From Vanilla planifolia (taxonomy: Eukaryota; Streptophyta; Magnoliopsida; Asparagales; Orchidaceae): 64,000 nt of DNA. The first letter of the stretch is position 1. The number at the start of each line of letters is the position of its first letter. The position numbers were made by a program, and so were the translations under genes. The notes beneath the pieces are model-generated. The model did no database searches, was not told where the DNA came from, and worked only from the letters and a program-made list of their open reading frames with translations. Of this stretch, positions 43,416 to 58,400 are shown piece by piece. The stretch lies in NCBI GenBank assembly GCA_023846275.1, contig CM043869.1, forward strand, positions 39,148,737-39,212,736, in the 5' to 3' direction.

Positions 43416-46400
43416 ATGGGAGCGAGTCGAAAGCTTCAGACAGAGATCGATCGTGTCCTGAAGAAGGTCCAAGAGGGTGTTGAAGTCTTCGACGGCATCT
43501 GGACCAAGGTCCGTTTTCCTTCCCTGTTTCTTATGAACATGACACTTTCCGTATCTGTTTCGTTTTGATCGTAATACTGCCGTTAATGTTGGGGGGGTTT
43601 ATCAAGGTGCACGACACCGACAATGCGAACCAGAAGGAGAAGTTCGAGGCAGATCTAAAGAAGGAGATAAAGAAGCTCCAGCGATATCGAGATCAGATCA
43701 AGACATGGATCCAGTCCAGTGAGATTAAGGATAAGAAGGTGACTCCCGAGAACATGTGTTTTTATTCAAGTTTTGGCGCCATTTATTGATCGATTTGGTT
43801 GTTTTCTGGATATGTCCGTTGAATCCGTTCTTATTGGCTTAACTGAGAACATTGTATGCTTAACGGTGGAGTCTGCTATCTGAATATCTTATAAAGACAT
43901 GGTTGTAACTTGCGGAAAGTGGCGACCTGAATTACCTTCGAGAAAACAACCAATTCAGTATGCTTAGTCTTGTTCAATAAGAGTGCTAGCTATAGAAAAT
44001 CTCGGTCATGAGGCTACGTGGTTTTCGGATTTTGAGCTAATGAATAGGAAAAATTTTGTCTCATCAATCAGGCAAACGCAAATGAGGGCATTGGCCATTT
44101 GATGTTATGACGGTGGTTCTGTCTTTTAGGCTTTATTTCTTTCCGTTCAAAGATTACGTGGTTACTTACACTGTATGTGTGAATTGTGTTTCAAATTCGT
44201 GGTTAACGTCATGCTTGTTGAAACCTTTGTCAAAAATTTCGTCAGGAAAATGGATGGGCATGGTGATATATAAAATCATCGAAAACATCAAATTGCAATG
44301 ATGTTTTTCCAGCCGTTGCAAAGACTTCTCAAGAACGGTTAGGGCAGATTTTGCCAAGCTGGGGCAAACAACGCATGAGGCCCTGCCGGATTAGTAATGT
44401 GAAGGGCTTTCTTGCCTTTGAAAGGAGATTTGAGAAAGAGCTATGCTATTGACCAGCCCTTTCATTATTAGTAAAGGCAATTCATTATCATGTCCAACAT
44501 AAACTTAATGTTAACATAACTATAAGCTGTAACATGACCTTATGACTTGCATAGATCTTTCATGATTTTTATGGCTTCAGCACACGAAGTTGAGTGGGAA
44601 GTGTTTTTTCAATTCATTTGGAAATAAGATCGATTCATACGTGCAGGAAACATGTCTAAAAACATATAAAAAAATACTATATGAAGCATGTAATGTCATG
44701 ATGACATTTCGTATACTTCTATGAATTGAAAGCATAAAAACTTATTTGCATTTAACATTCGTCAACATTTTTGTTTTACTTTTTTTGTTACTCTAATAAG
44801 TATCTTAGCATTCACTACATTATCATTAAAGGGGAGGTTAATTCATCCTGTTACTTTATAGAAAAACTTACTTGATAGTTTGTCTCTACAAAGAAGCTTT
44901 TCTTTCGTTATTACATTATATGAAAGAATTTCTCTCCTTGATAATCTTCAAGAAAGTTTTACTTTCATCATTATCACTTATGAAATTGGATGTGTTAATT
45001 TCATTTTAGACATTTTTTTAATAAAATAATCAATATAGGCATAATACCATGACAAATCATAAAGCAATATAAATAAGGCCTGATCTATAACATGTAAACA
45101 CATATAATTTTCTGACTATCATTGGATGTTTCCTTAATAAAAAATCAAACTCGAGTGTTTTCATTGATTCACACCTCATTGTTGATCCTTGCCTTCACCC
45201 AGTTCACAAGACATAATCATCCTCTAAATTTCTTTTTAAGTCATCTTTTAATAATTCCAAAGGCTCTTGTTTATCATTGGACATATAAAAGCCAAAAATA
45301 AAGATTTATTTTTAATAATTATAGAAATGCTCATATCCCAACGTATTATCTAAGTGACTCTTAATGTTATATGAATTTTATAGTGAACTATCTTAAATAG
45401 CATTTGGCTAACTTTTCATCAGTTGTACTTGTGAAATGTATAAATCATAAAATTGATGTCAAATTATGCTCTTAGTTTATGATGTCAAATTATGTTCTTA
45501 GTAACCTAAATGATTTTTATTTTAAAAATTGGTTTACTCAAATTTGATTGTATGATATCCAAATTTTTTCAATATTATGAATTTGTATGTTGCTAGTTAT
45601 CTCTAGTGAAAGAGAAACAACATATTAATAATAGAGAACACATTTTCAACATGTGTTGTAATTGTCATCATTGTTATTCACCATCCAATAGTGATCGACT
45701 ATGATCAGATAGAGAAACAATATTTTTGTGGGGAAAGAAGTGTAGAAAGATTAAAAATTAATTGTGAGAGATTGGATCAAGTTCCTTTGAGTTGTTTAGT
45801 TGTTGTGATTGTTCCTTCAACTATTGCCTTATCATTGATAACCTAACCACTTATAACTACAAAAACAAATCTCTCTCTCTCTCTCTCTTTTTCCTCTTTT
45901 CCTCCTAAAACCTCTCGTTAATGTCCTCATGGCTACTGGCCCTCGGCTTTGAATTACAAATTTGATAAGCTTCCCAACTATTCCCTCTTTGATCATGAGT
46001 CTCTTCTCCTTCACTTAGTTCAGAATATAAACTTATCTTTAAAATTGTTAATTATGTTGATAAAAATATTCATCTCTTGATAAGACAAAAAGACTTCTCT
46101 TTTTATAATGAATCATATAAAAATAAAAAAATTTGTTTTACAAATTGTGAGAATGCTTTTAGCCCAATTTGGTATCTAATTATATCTTGATTTTATTTTA
46201 ATTTCATGGTGAATCGTTGCAGTTAATATTTCAATAGTTTTTTTTATATCAACTTAGAGTTTTTATATGTGAACTTTATAAAACATAAAATTGATGGTTA
46301 ATTAAGCTCAAAGCTATCGTGGCATGCTCTTATTTCTATAAATTGTTTGCTAATTTGATTAAATGATATCATAAGTTTTTTCAATTTCATGTATTTTGCG

Positions 46401-49400
46401 AACCCATCTTAAGAGAAAGAGAATCAACACATCAGAGTTAGTACAACCATTACTTACACATTACTAGTTTCACCACTCAAGATTAGTAAAAAATAATCCA
46501 ATAGACAGGCAATCATTTTCATAGAGAAAGAAATGCAACAACGGCTAAAACTAACTCCAACAAAACAAATCTAATTCTTTCATGTGGCTTGCTTATTATA
46601 GTTGTTACTCTAATTTCTATTGTTCTTACAAATGATAAAACTTGATCATCAAACTTCTTCACCACATTCACCTAAACTTGATTGTCTTTCCCATAACTAC
46701 CAAAACTGCCTTCCTCTCCTCTCTTGGAAACCCTCTTCAATAGCCTTGTTGCCAGTGATTGTTTTTTTACATTGATATCATTTTCAGCCGTTGATCTCTT
46801 CTGTGGCTATCGATGATTATTCTCTTATCGTTATTTTGTTTAAATCTCCATAATATTCCTCTGAGCCATGGCTAGTGCGTACCTCCTCTTTTGTTTCTCT
46901 AGCAGGTGAAAAGCAATGCAACCTAACACTTTCCCTCTTTTGTTTTAGGAAGAGGGTGTCCCTCCTTACATTTTTATTAGCATGGGGGGATGATGGTTTA
47001 CCATGGATCAGTTCAATTTAAGAATATTTTAAATTTTTTTCATAATATTATAGTTAAACTTTAGAATACTGCATACAATTGAGCTCTCTCCTTTATGTGT
47101 TCCGACATAATAGAAAAGTTGGTGTCTTTTGTTGTGGTTGAGGTTGCTTTAGGTATGTGTGAAGGAATGATAAAGAAAATTTGATAAATGGAGAGGAATG
47201 TCTTGGAGGTATCAAAGTTGTTCATGAATGAGAATGTAGACAAATCCAATGAAAATTAAAGCATGGAGATAAAGAATTTATGCAAAACGTCTTTGACGAG
47301 GGAAAAATCACTAAAAAAATTATTGTTATTACGATAAATTTGAAAATATTCTCATAGTATAGAGCACTTTTAATTTGATGAAGATTGAACTTTTAAGAGA
47401 GGACTTGATAGGTTGAGACCTTACTATAGAATCAGAAAGAAAGTGCTCATACTTTTTGGTGAGTAAGTTGAATGTGATGTGATGCCTTATCATTTGGCTT
47501 GTCTTCTTTATTAATTTTTTTGTTGAATGTTAGGGGCCATTTTCGTATAATAGTTTGAGTGGTGTCATGGACAAAAGAGATTGTGATATATCAAGTCGTT
47601 AGGAGCAGCTTCCCCATTATGAAAAACTGTGAGGTATGAGGCATTTATTGTAGGTATATGAATAGCAATGAATGTTAAAGTCAAGCTTCTAATCGTCTAC
47701 AGTAGTTCATAGTTAATCATTGTCATGTCCCACTAGTGCTATCTATTAATTATCATAATAATTAGAATTCTTATATAGAAAGTGAGGACATAAACTATTT
47801 CTTGGGTAGAGAATGATGTTATTACTTTTAGTTTTTTATTTTTTTCATATAGTATTCTATAGCTTATAATTGGTGACATTACAGATGTTATGTTGTGATA
47901 ATTAATAAATAATGCAGGAAGAGCTTGACAATCATCAAATAGATCCAGAAAGTATTTTATATTAGGATGAAAGTCTAAAGAAGGCCTTATGATGGAGCCC
48001 AATAGAGGACTTGGAACAAGAGTTTGAGGTTAGAGAGGAAGTAAGGTTGTGAAATAATTGGTGAGGGGGAGGGGTAAGTTGGTCGCTGCTCCTGCTATTG
48101 GAAGGCTACTGAGTACTTCCGAAGATCCACTTCACTGAGCAAGATCCATTGTGAGGGAGAGTTATCTATATTTTACGATAGTCAAAAATCTTCTTCATTC
48201 ATAGTTCATGGTATTTAATGAATTTATTATAATTAAGTTAAATAGGTAGATCATAAAGACACATCTTTATGCTAAAAGAAAAATTCTAAATTATCTTCAT
48301 AGTTCATGGTATTTAAATGATCTTAGTATAATTAAGCTAAATAGGTAGATCATAAAGATACATCTTCATGCTAAAAGAGAAATTCTAAATTATCTTCCAC
48401 ACTTAGGACAAAAATAATATAAAATAGAAAATAAATAATAGATCATGAAGGCATACTTTCAAGACAAAAAAGAATGCTTAAATTGTTCTTAGAATGTAAG
48501 ACAAAAGAAACATGTGAAAGAAAATAAAGTCCATGAAGAATTCCCTTTAGAAAATAAAAGGTATAAAAAGGATTAATAAGAAAATGTTTATGCCCTTGGA
48601 GAATGCCTTCGTAATTAAAGATGTCTGAAAGATAATTAATAAGAAATCTTTAAGATCTTAGATTCTTTTTAAAAATCATGAATTTTCTCACATATTTAAA
48701 TGTTTCCTTGAAGTTTTGAATTTTTCTCTAATACTCTTAGTGTGATACATGAATATTATAGTGAATCATCATGGTCTATTAGATATGGCGTTTGTTTGTT
48801 TGGCCTTTTTCTTGTTGAGATTTTGTTTAATTCCTTGTAATAGGCTTGTGCTTGGCTTGTCATTTGTTAATAAGTGGTTCTGCTGATGTTTGTTCTACAT
48901 GATTTCATGATTCTACGAGTTATCGTATCATGACTACCTTGGTGAAGCAAGGGTGCCATCAAATCGAGCACCATTAACTCCTGAATGAATAGATGGATTT
49001 TTTATGAAAATTCTTAATAGAAAGAATTTTATATGTTAAATGTCATTTATAGTTGGGTGAAAGATTATTCCCTTTTCTGAAGGAGAAAAACTATGCTCTA
49101 ACTATGGTCTAAGAGATGCCTCCATTTTCTAACATTCTAGAATTGTAGTCAAAACTTTTGTAAGTCATTATTATGCCCTTAATGCATGTTTATGTGCATT
49201 GTAGCATGCTGATAAACCAAATGCATATCCATTGTTTGGCAATGCTATTTATGTTCAGAAGCAAGGTTTTTTTTAGTATTATGGCATAATAAGGCAAATG
49301 TTACCTTTTTTTTCTTTTAAACAACATTGTTATTTTTCTCTAAGCTAAAAAATTTAATTCCTTTGCAACTTGTCTATCCTTTTGAGTTGTCTGAAGTACA

Positions 49401-52400
49401 TAGCCTTCTCCATGTGTACTTAACAGCGCACTATGATGTTGCGCCAAGTATCTCAATAGTGGATAGTGGGATCGCCGTATTGCAGGAGATGCCATTGCTG
49501 TTCAACTTCTTCTACAAATATGGCCTCTTTTTGTACTTCTACCTCGCGAAATCGTACAAGGCAGATATTTTTGCCAATGATACAACTGGCTCTGAATTGG
49601 GAGACACTAAAATCTTCACCATGTTTATTCTTTCTACTCAGATTCACTTATGCCAGCTTGCCCTACACCAAAATATGCTTAAATTATTTTCCTGTTTGTT
49701 TGTTACTTTCTATCCTAATTTTTTTTGGTCAAATTGGATAAATAACATTTTCTATTTATGTTGACATGGTGCAAAAATTTCTTGCTCATAACTAGTGTGA
49801 TTAATAATATGATTGGTACAACAATCATAATTGAAGAGGTATAACAGTAATAGAACTTTTTATTGGTTTGTCATTAATACAAAATGTTGGAACCATTCAA
49901 TTTGGGCATTTTGTTGCACGTAAGTCGGTGTGAAAAAAATCATTTTCCATCTAATATAAGTTTGTTGATTTTGTTTGAAAGCTGAAAAGTTAAGTAAAAT
50001 TAAATCAAATGAATTTAGTTTGCATGGACCTGTTTGTTTTGTTGTGGCCAGAAGAGGTTTATTTGCCATTTGACGTACAGAATCTTGTATTTCTCCCCTC
50101 TCCTTGGATCGCATGCTGCTTGCTTAATCTGGTATTCTATATCTTTTTCCTCTATCGCTTATTCCACAATGTTTAATCTTGTGCATAGCTCCTAATCTAA
50201 TTAGAAGTTTGCGCATGCATATTTACATGTATTATTACATTTAACTACAAACTTTCTGGAAACTTTAGTCACATCATCAGTTATCTTCTGTGATGCTTTG
50301 CTCAAATGCGCTCATGCCTTCAATTGTACTTAACTTTTTCTTTTATGATGACTGAGCACTTGTAATTCATCTATATCAGAAACATTTTTTCTATTTTCTG
50401 CTTTATTTTATTTGTTATGTGAAAAGTTTAATGTAGGATTTGGCTTCCAGTCAGTTTTCTATTTACGATATTTGGATTTACAAATTATGTAATATCAGAA
50501 ATGCCAATTTTTTCATTTTTAGTTTACTTGATTGGCTACTTTAAAGTTTGATGTTATCCTCGATAGCAGTATTATATCTCACTTCTGAAGTTGAAAATCA
50601 ATTTCTTATATATTCAACAAAGTTTAGTGCTTCTTATGAGCAGGCTCTGATGGACGCTCGAAAGATTGTTGAGCGGGAAATGGAAAGATTTAAGGTCTGT
50701 GAGAAGGAGACCAAAACAAAAGCTTTTTCTAAGGACGGACTTGGTCAACAGCCCAAAACTGTAAGTTCTGGCTATTTTGTGCCAATTATTTTATATATAA
50801 TGACGTTGAGAAGAACAGACATATCTTGTATTTCGTCCTTTTTTTCTTAGGATTCAGGTAAATAATTGGCCGTAGGTGGTTTAATTATTCTATTCGGTAT
50901 TAGACTAACATGAATGTTAGTGTTATGGGCTAACTTAAAAGCAATTGATGAAATTGAAACGAATATTGGTTGCTTGAAACCCTTTTTTATCGTCAAATTT
51001 ATTAATATCCTTAATACCATCTTTCTTAATTGTAATGGTCGGAGCACTGTGTGATTATCTTTAATTTGAGTACATGGAATACATGCCTTAACATTAGGAG
51101 CTATGTCTAGACTGTTATACCCCTAACATGTAGCTGTTCTGACTTTAAAACGGAGAGGGTTATGGTTTATTTTCATTTTATATATCCATTGTCCATGAGA
51201 TAAATGGCAGGATCACTCACGAAAAAAGCCGATTGAGTTCCATAAGTTGACAGATGAATATTAATGGCATTTCTGGACTGTGATACTTGTCTATCTAATT
51301 GCTATCGCCAAACTGCTGGTGATATATTAAGTGATCCTTAGTTGCTGAGACGCTAAAGATTCCTTGCAACTTCCTCTATGTCACTTCTGTTGCTAGTTCT
51401 GTACATCTTATTTTTCCGCATGCCTAGATATCTGCTCATTGCTAAGGGACTAACAAGAGTATGAATGGTTTGATCTAGTCCTTGTTCTTACGTACATTCT
51501 TATTTGCAAAAGTGGATACAAATAAGAGTTATTTTGAAAAAAATAGCTTTGCAATTTTTGAAGGGATGTTTCTGCCTTCTGTAATTGGATTGTTATGGGG
51601 ACACATGGAAACGTTTTTTCTTGTTATTCATGTTGGGATTCTTTTCACTTAAAGTGGCTGATTTCCTAGAGAGATTTTTTGTTGTCTTATTAATTATAAA
51701 TGCTTTCTTTGAACTTGATTGCATGTGAAGTGACAATCTATTTTAATATGTTTCATGCTTGGTAAAGGTTAAGTTGTGTTGACATTGTCAGGATAGACAA
51801 TTTGGATGTTAGACTGGGTTGTATGAATCTCTTAGAGTAGATTTTGGACCCGTTTTATTTTTGCAATAGTTGCAACAACAACTTGTTACTCGGCTTTAAT
51901 GGAGTGAACCACAGTGCATTGTTTCTTTAAAGATTGGCTGATAGGAAGAGCCCTAAGAAAGATCCGTGTAAGTGGACGTTGGGGTACTGTCATTAGTGTC
52001 TCCTGTACAGTTGACATCAAATAATGCAAGTAAAGTCGTTTTGAAGGAAATGAAGACTATGTTTAGTGCTTGTTTAAAGTAGAATCTTAATCGTTTAATA
52101 GTGGGTCAATGAGTTTTTTCGAGATGGTGTATGAATTCAGATAAGTGATTAACTGCAAGTGAGCTGCCAGGCCAAGTCATGGAGAGGTGTTTTAGTAAAC
52201 CAATAACTTTTCAATATTGAGAATGGGGAGTCACTATGTAAGAATAGTTTCTTGGAGAGAAGACTTTGAATGCTTTGGCTTCATGCATGTTATCTTGATG
52301 ATCTTATATATCCATTTATATTCAACAGATTTTCTTTGAGATTGTAGGGATAATTAAGTCCTAAATGTGGTTTTTAATAAGGGAATCAAACTCATCACTG

Positions 52401-55400
52401 ATAACTTGCTGTTCTTGAGGTTGTACAAGCATGGATTATCAATAAAAGCAAGATAATCAAAATGTGTTCTGTTTGAGGATAATTTTTGGAGCTTTCAATG
52501 ATACTTGATGGCGAAGAAGATGCACGTTCAAATGATGATGTTGGGCCAGTGATTCGATTTGATGTGGAGAGAAAGAGAGAGGGAGAGGGAGAGAGAGGGA
52601 GGGAGGGAGAGTTAATGAAGCTATTAAATGTGATGAGAGGAAAAGTAAATCGCAGGGATGGATGGGAGAATATGGAGGGTGATGGAGGTACTAAGGGGAT
52701 GGTTTAATCGTTGGTAAATGTGTTGCAAATGTGGGTGTTGGTGAAGGAATGGAGGATTCTAAATTGTTAAGGAGAATCCTTGGGAATCGGTATTTGGAAT
52801 TACATGAGGTTTGCGTTGAAGATGATGATGAAAATGAAATAAGTCTTCTATGAAGATATCACGGTGAAACATATAAACAAGAGGTAGTGGGATCAAGGCA
52901 TTTGTTGCGAATTGATGAAAGATGGAGTAAACTAGAAGTGTGGTTTTGACTTGTACAAGTTTTGTGATTCTACTGAGCTTTCAACCAAGGTTAATGCAGT
53001 CACCCAAAGGGTTGTAATGTTTTGTGGTTTGATGAAAGCAAAAAAAGGGCTTCAAAGGGTCTTTTTTGGCACGTGTAGAAATTGGTATTTCTTTAATAAG
53101 GTAGATTGCTATTTGGTAAGCAAAAATTCCATATTTGGTAGGAGCGATGTGATGAAGGAGAGTTAATGTTGTCTCAATAATATGGCGATGTTTTTGTTTT
53201 GATTCACCATGTTTAGGAGTATGAGGAGAGTAAGAGGTGTTGTGTGCTAAACTGTGACAAATGACGAACCCTAATTATTCTTAACCACCAATGGAGCATA
53301 CCATAAAAGTATGTTGCTTGAAGTATTTTTTGACAAGTATTTTGGAAGTTTCAAAAGGCTGAAATGGCATCAAAGTTGTTTTTTAGACGGTAGAATTAGA
53401 TATACTTTGTGAAATGATCCACAAAAATGAAAGTTATGAACTTGTTCAAAATATGTTATGGAAGTTTGTCTCTAAACATCAATCTAGACTAATTCAAAAG
53501 GCTTTGAGTTTATTATAGAGGAAATTTTAGAAATAATTTTATGAATTTTATTAAAAGAATATGATTACATGTGGTTAACAAGGATTTTTATTTTAGGGAT
53601 GGATAAAATTAGTAGAGAGTAGCTTTTGAAGAGTTTTTCATTGAGGTAATCATTACATTGATGCCACGAAGATTTAATTGACTATGGAGTGGTAGTGTGT
53701 GTTGGTATTGGTAGAGATGTGGACGTAGGTGGCAAACATTTGCTTTGGTTCCTATTACTACTATCACACATAATTGGGATGTAGGTGTTAAACATTCACA
53801 TAGGTTCCCATTATAACACATGATTGGGATGTAGGTGGCAAACATTTGTATACTTTTCTATTACTACTATCATGTGTAAGAGATGCCCTTATGCTTAAAT
53901 CCTTTACAACAATGAAAGATGGAAGGAATTTAATGGAGGTGTTTTTGATTTTGTAGAACTGAGAGAGAAAGTAGATTACATTTTACAATAAGAGAATGTA
54001 TAGATTATATTTGACAATAAGAGTACACAATATATTATTAAGTGCAAAGGAGTTTTAGTAGTTAGATGAGGACAATTTGTGTGCATAATGGGTTTATTAT
54101 TACCATTGCCAACTAGAATATCTTCATTACAATATGATTTTAATACATCGAGTAATTTTAGAAGTTTGATGTGATGTATTAGGAGGCAGTGGAGTTTATA
54201 ATCTGGTTACGATTATATTGCGCTGAGCATGAGTAGTTAAATGTTCTTGAGAATCAACAGAGCAAGACCTACATACCATTGGTATATGTCCATATTTGTT
54301 ACAAATTTTACATCATGCTATGCCCTGTTATAGTTGTTGGAAATGGATTTTCGATTGATAATGTGGCTATACTATGTGTATTGTTATATTTAAGGATTGT
54401 ACTATTGATGTTCACAATTTGCATCAATTCTTTTGTGTCAATTATTGTTTTTGCTAAAGTTTTCTTAAGATTTATTACTATAACTATGTTGATGGAATTA
54501 AGTAGTGAAAGGGGTCAAGTTCATCTTATGTTGATGTTGGAGACAATGACATTATTTTAGATATTTTATTTATTTTTAAGTAATTGATAAATTTTAAAAT
54601 TTAAATTTATGAATTCAAATAATTTTAAAATGAAAAACTAAAAAAAATTATGATAAATTTAAAATTAAATTTAAATGATTTAAATAATAAATTTAAATGA
54701 AGATTTATGTGAAATGATGGCAAAAATGCAATGGAAAAAGAGAATGAATGCCATCTATGTCTTTCTAAAGAGGAAGAGTGGTTGATTATCTATTCCTGTA
54801 TGCACAAAAACAAGAGGAACAATTATGTCTTTTTGGAGAGAAATGAGAGACTCTCACTTATATTTTCATAAAACATTATGGTCTCATACACATAATTCAA
54901 GAATTTATCTAAATCATTAATGTTAATTTTTTTTATTTTATCAAAAGGATTGTTTATACAAAAGACGTTATATAACATGCTAATTAAAAAACTAACAAAT
55001 TCATGCTAATATTAACAGATTAATCTAAATAACCTAAATTTATAACAAATAAATATTTAGATATTATAAATTTAAATTTAAATAATTTTAGTAATAGATT
55101 TATAAAAATTAAAAGAAAATTATCCAATGAATTTAAATTTATGCTTAAATTTTAAATTTATCAACCTCAATAATTCTAAATTAAAAACCAAACAAATAAT
55201 TTATAATAAATTTAAAAGATCTAAATAATAGATTTAATTAAAGAAAATTACCCAGTTGAATTTAAATTTAAATTCAAAATAAATTTAGATTTTAAAATTT
55301 ATCATTTTTTTTTAGAAAATAAAATATGCAAAATAATGATATTATATTGCATCAGTTTTTATCACTTAGAAAAAAACTTGTCATTTTATAAACACATGTA

Positions 55401-58400
55401 ATGGAATGTAGTACATGTGTGATGAATAAAGAAGACTGTGTGTAGATTGTTGTTGTAGACAAAACATGATGAAACTTGCTCTAATATCAAATTAATGATC
55501 CAAGTTTTGTGCCCTTGTAGAACACTTTGCACACATGCATAAAAAGAGGATGGCCTCCAATATCTTCTTGTAGAGAAAGAAAATGTTAGTCATTTATATC
55601 TTTCAAAATACACCATATACACATATACATAATTTAGGAATCCTTCTAAATCATTAATATCAATTTTGTAATTCTACCAAAAGACTTATTTATAAAAAAA
55701 ACTATTTTATTTAAATTTAAGAGTTTAAAGCTTTATGTAAGTGTTAACAAGTTAATCTTAATTCAAATAATTCTAAAATTAAATAAATAGCCAAATATGA
55801 CAAATTTGAAATTAAATTTAAATAAAGTTTCAAATGAATAAATTAATCCAAATGAGTGTAAATTTAAATTTATTAATTGAGATAATTCTAAACTTAAAAA
55901 CTAAGTAAATAATCTATGATAAATTTAAAATTAAATTAAATTATTTAAATCATAAATTCAAATTATATTCAAACAAAAAATATTATCTTAATGAATTTCA
56001 ATTCAAATAAATTTAGATTTTTAAACTAATCTATTATTTTTTTAAAAAAATAGAAGAATTAAAATAATGACATTTGTATCTTGAATTATTCTTTGATACT
56101 TAGAATTGAGTTTTGCTAAGATGGAAGTATTATTGATAGAATTTGCGATGGTATTGAGTTTTTAGAGAATAGAGGAGGTTCTCTTGTTGGTTGGAGGAGG
56201 TTGTATGAATAAAGTTAGCGATGAAGATTGTTTATGGAGTGGTGGGCTTTTTTAATGGTGCTAAGTATTCTGGTGATGATGACAGTGCAAGCAACATTAT
56301 TGGCAATTGATGATGAGAGCAACAATGATAGTTTGATGGAAGTGTAATAGAAGCTAATAACATGTGAGCAATGGAACAAAGTCAAAGACATGATGTGGAC
56401 CGTCGTGGTGGACAAAACATGATGAAGCCTGCTCTTGCGTTCTAAGAGAACGAAGAGCGGTTGGTCGCTCGTGCCTTCCTAAAACACCATGCATGCATGT
56501 GCAAAAAGAGGATGGTCACTCTTATCTTACATTCTTAGATAAATAAGAGAGATTGATTGTCTTTACCTCCTTAAAACACTAGGTACACATCTACATAATT
56601 TAAAAATTATTCTAAATTATCAACACTAATTTTTTTATTCCATTAAAATATTTATTTATACAAAAAAATTAGAACACTCAAATTAGATTTAAATGATTAT
56701 TTAGACATAAATTTAAGGTTAATTTAAATGATTTAAATAATAAAATTAAATAAAACTTCAATTGAGAAAATTGTCCAAATGAATTTAAATTCAAATTCAA
56801 AATTTTAACTTATTAATCCAAATAATTCTCAAGTTAAAAATCAAATAAATAATTTATAATAAATTTAAAATAAAATAAAATGATTTAAATATTAAATTTA
56901 AAATTTAAAATTTATGAATTTTTTCTATAAAGTAAATATACAAAATAATGAAATTTGTATTTTGCATCATGTTCTCTTCATGCTTTAGAAAAGTTTCATG
57001 ATCTATAAATTTGTTTAAAATTTCTTCGTTTGAAATGTTTAATGATCTATGAGTTTGTTAAAAATTCCTTCATGGAATATAGGCATGTTTGGGCTAGAAT
57101 TGCAACATCATTCTCCTTGCATTTAGCTTCAAGAACACTAAGAAATTTTATCACCATTTCATCATTGCTAAGACGACAGTCAGCTTTTGCAAGCTCATCG
57201 ACGATCACCTTATCTCTTAAAATTCAGCCATTGGCTTGTACTTTCCTATCCTGGCTAAGGTTGCTCTGAAACAATTGAGAGATTTGTTACTTTTGTGTTA
57301 CCAATTGTTGCATTATCACTTATTTCAGCATGAAAATATTATCCTGTTTGCACATTGAGTATTTGATGGCAACAACATGCCTTTTGTTAGGTAGGTTTCC
57401 GTTGTTGTTCCTGACCCCATTAAACTGCATGTGGCTTCATGAGGTTAATGAACCTGGTTCTAATGACCAGCTTACTAATATTCTACTTAGAAATATGGTT
57501 GACGTACTCTAATGCTATGTTTCAAGTACTCCCAATGTGCTTACCCTCCCTTTTGTAGTTTTGCCGTTTGAATACTACGGAAATGGATCTACTGCATTCA
57601 GCTGGCATTTAAATAAAAGATAAGGTTTTTTTCAATTGAAGATATATTAGCTTGGACTCCTTGTTGGATACCGGAAACAAGAGTGAACAATGATTGTTCT
57701 TGAATTTCTTCAATTTCCACTTTCAATGTAGTATTTTGAAAGCAAGTTTGACATCATAAATCATTGCATCAAGCATGAATGATTATTATGGTCGTCTTTT
57801 ACCGTCTATTTGAGCCTTCAACAATAAATAAAATCATTTTGCATGTGTTTTCCTTACATTGGTACACTCCTCACATCTCTTTGCTCTGTTCAAGATGCAA
57901 ATGATGTAAAGGTTCTGTGATGATATTGTCTTTCATTTTTCACTTCTTAACCAGCCAATATATGTGCATGCACTGGAACAATTGAAAATCCCACACTTTT
58001 CACAAGAAAAAATGATGAGAACTTGTATTACCTATAAAAAAGGGTTAAAAACTGAAAATTAGCTAGTTATTTTATAGGATAAAGTTAATTGGGCATTTTT
58101 ATGAGCTTTTAATTTAGGCTAACACGAATTTCTAGTTTTAAAGTAGGCATTCACGAGCTAATTATATTATTATTTATTTCTATTACACCTTATCTAAAGT
58201 GAAATGAACCATAGTTTGCTATATAGAAATGAAGATAAGCAATGCTGGTAATAAAAAGTCACACGTTATTTAAGACATTCATATTTTATTTAATATTTAG
58301 GAAATATTAATCATTTTATTTTTCAGAAAATTTTAAGGAAATACTTATCATAAGTGTAGATGAGGATTGCAAGTGCAAATATCATTAGGAGTTTGTAGGA

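Larger units (their letters stand above)
43739..50622 (+). other. NOT3 intron 2 (6.9 kb)
   Basis: Non-coding, AT-rich. Contains two diverged copies of a segment of about 0.55 kb (45.30-45.84 and 46.15-46.70 kb), a TC microsatellite (45871-45889), a 98-bp tandem duplication (48.2-48.4 kb) and a GC-richer patch near 48.05-48.16 kb. No coding domain recognised. Confidence 0.7.
51690..54560 (-). mobile_element. Ty1/copia retrotransposon fossil, gag end to RNase H
   Basis: Reading the minus strand from 54.56 down to 51.69 kb, traces appear in copia order: the end of gag with a CCHC-type zinc knuckle (about 54.3-54.2 kb), integrase core (about 53.5-53.1 kb, with PFELV and DVW-type start), the integrase C-terminal/linker part (to about 52.8 kb), the start of reverse transcriptase (about 52.4 kb) and RNase H with the stretch after it (about 52.2-51.7 kb). 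It is heavily decayed, with many breaks, clearly old and non-functional. It lies antisense to the host gene. Confidence 0.8.
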
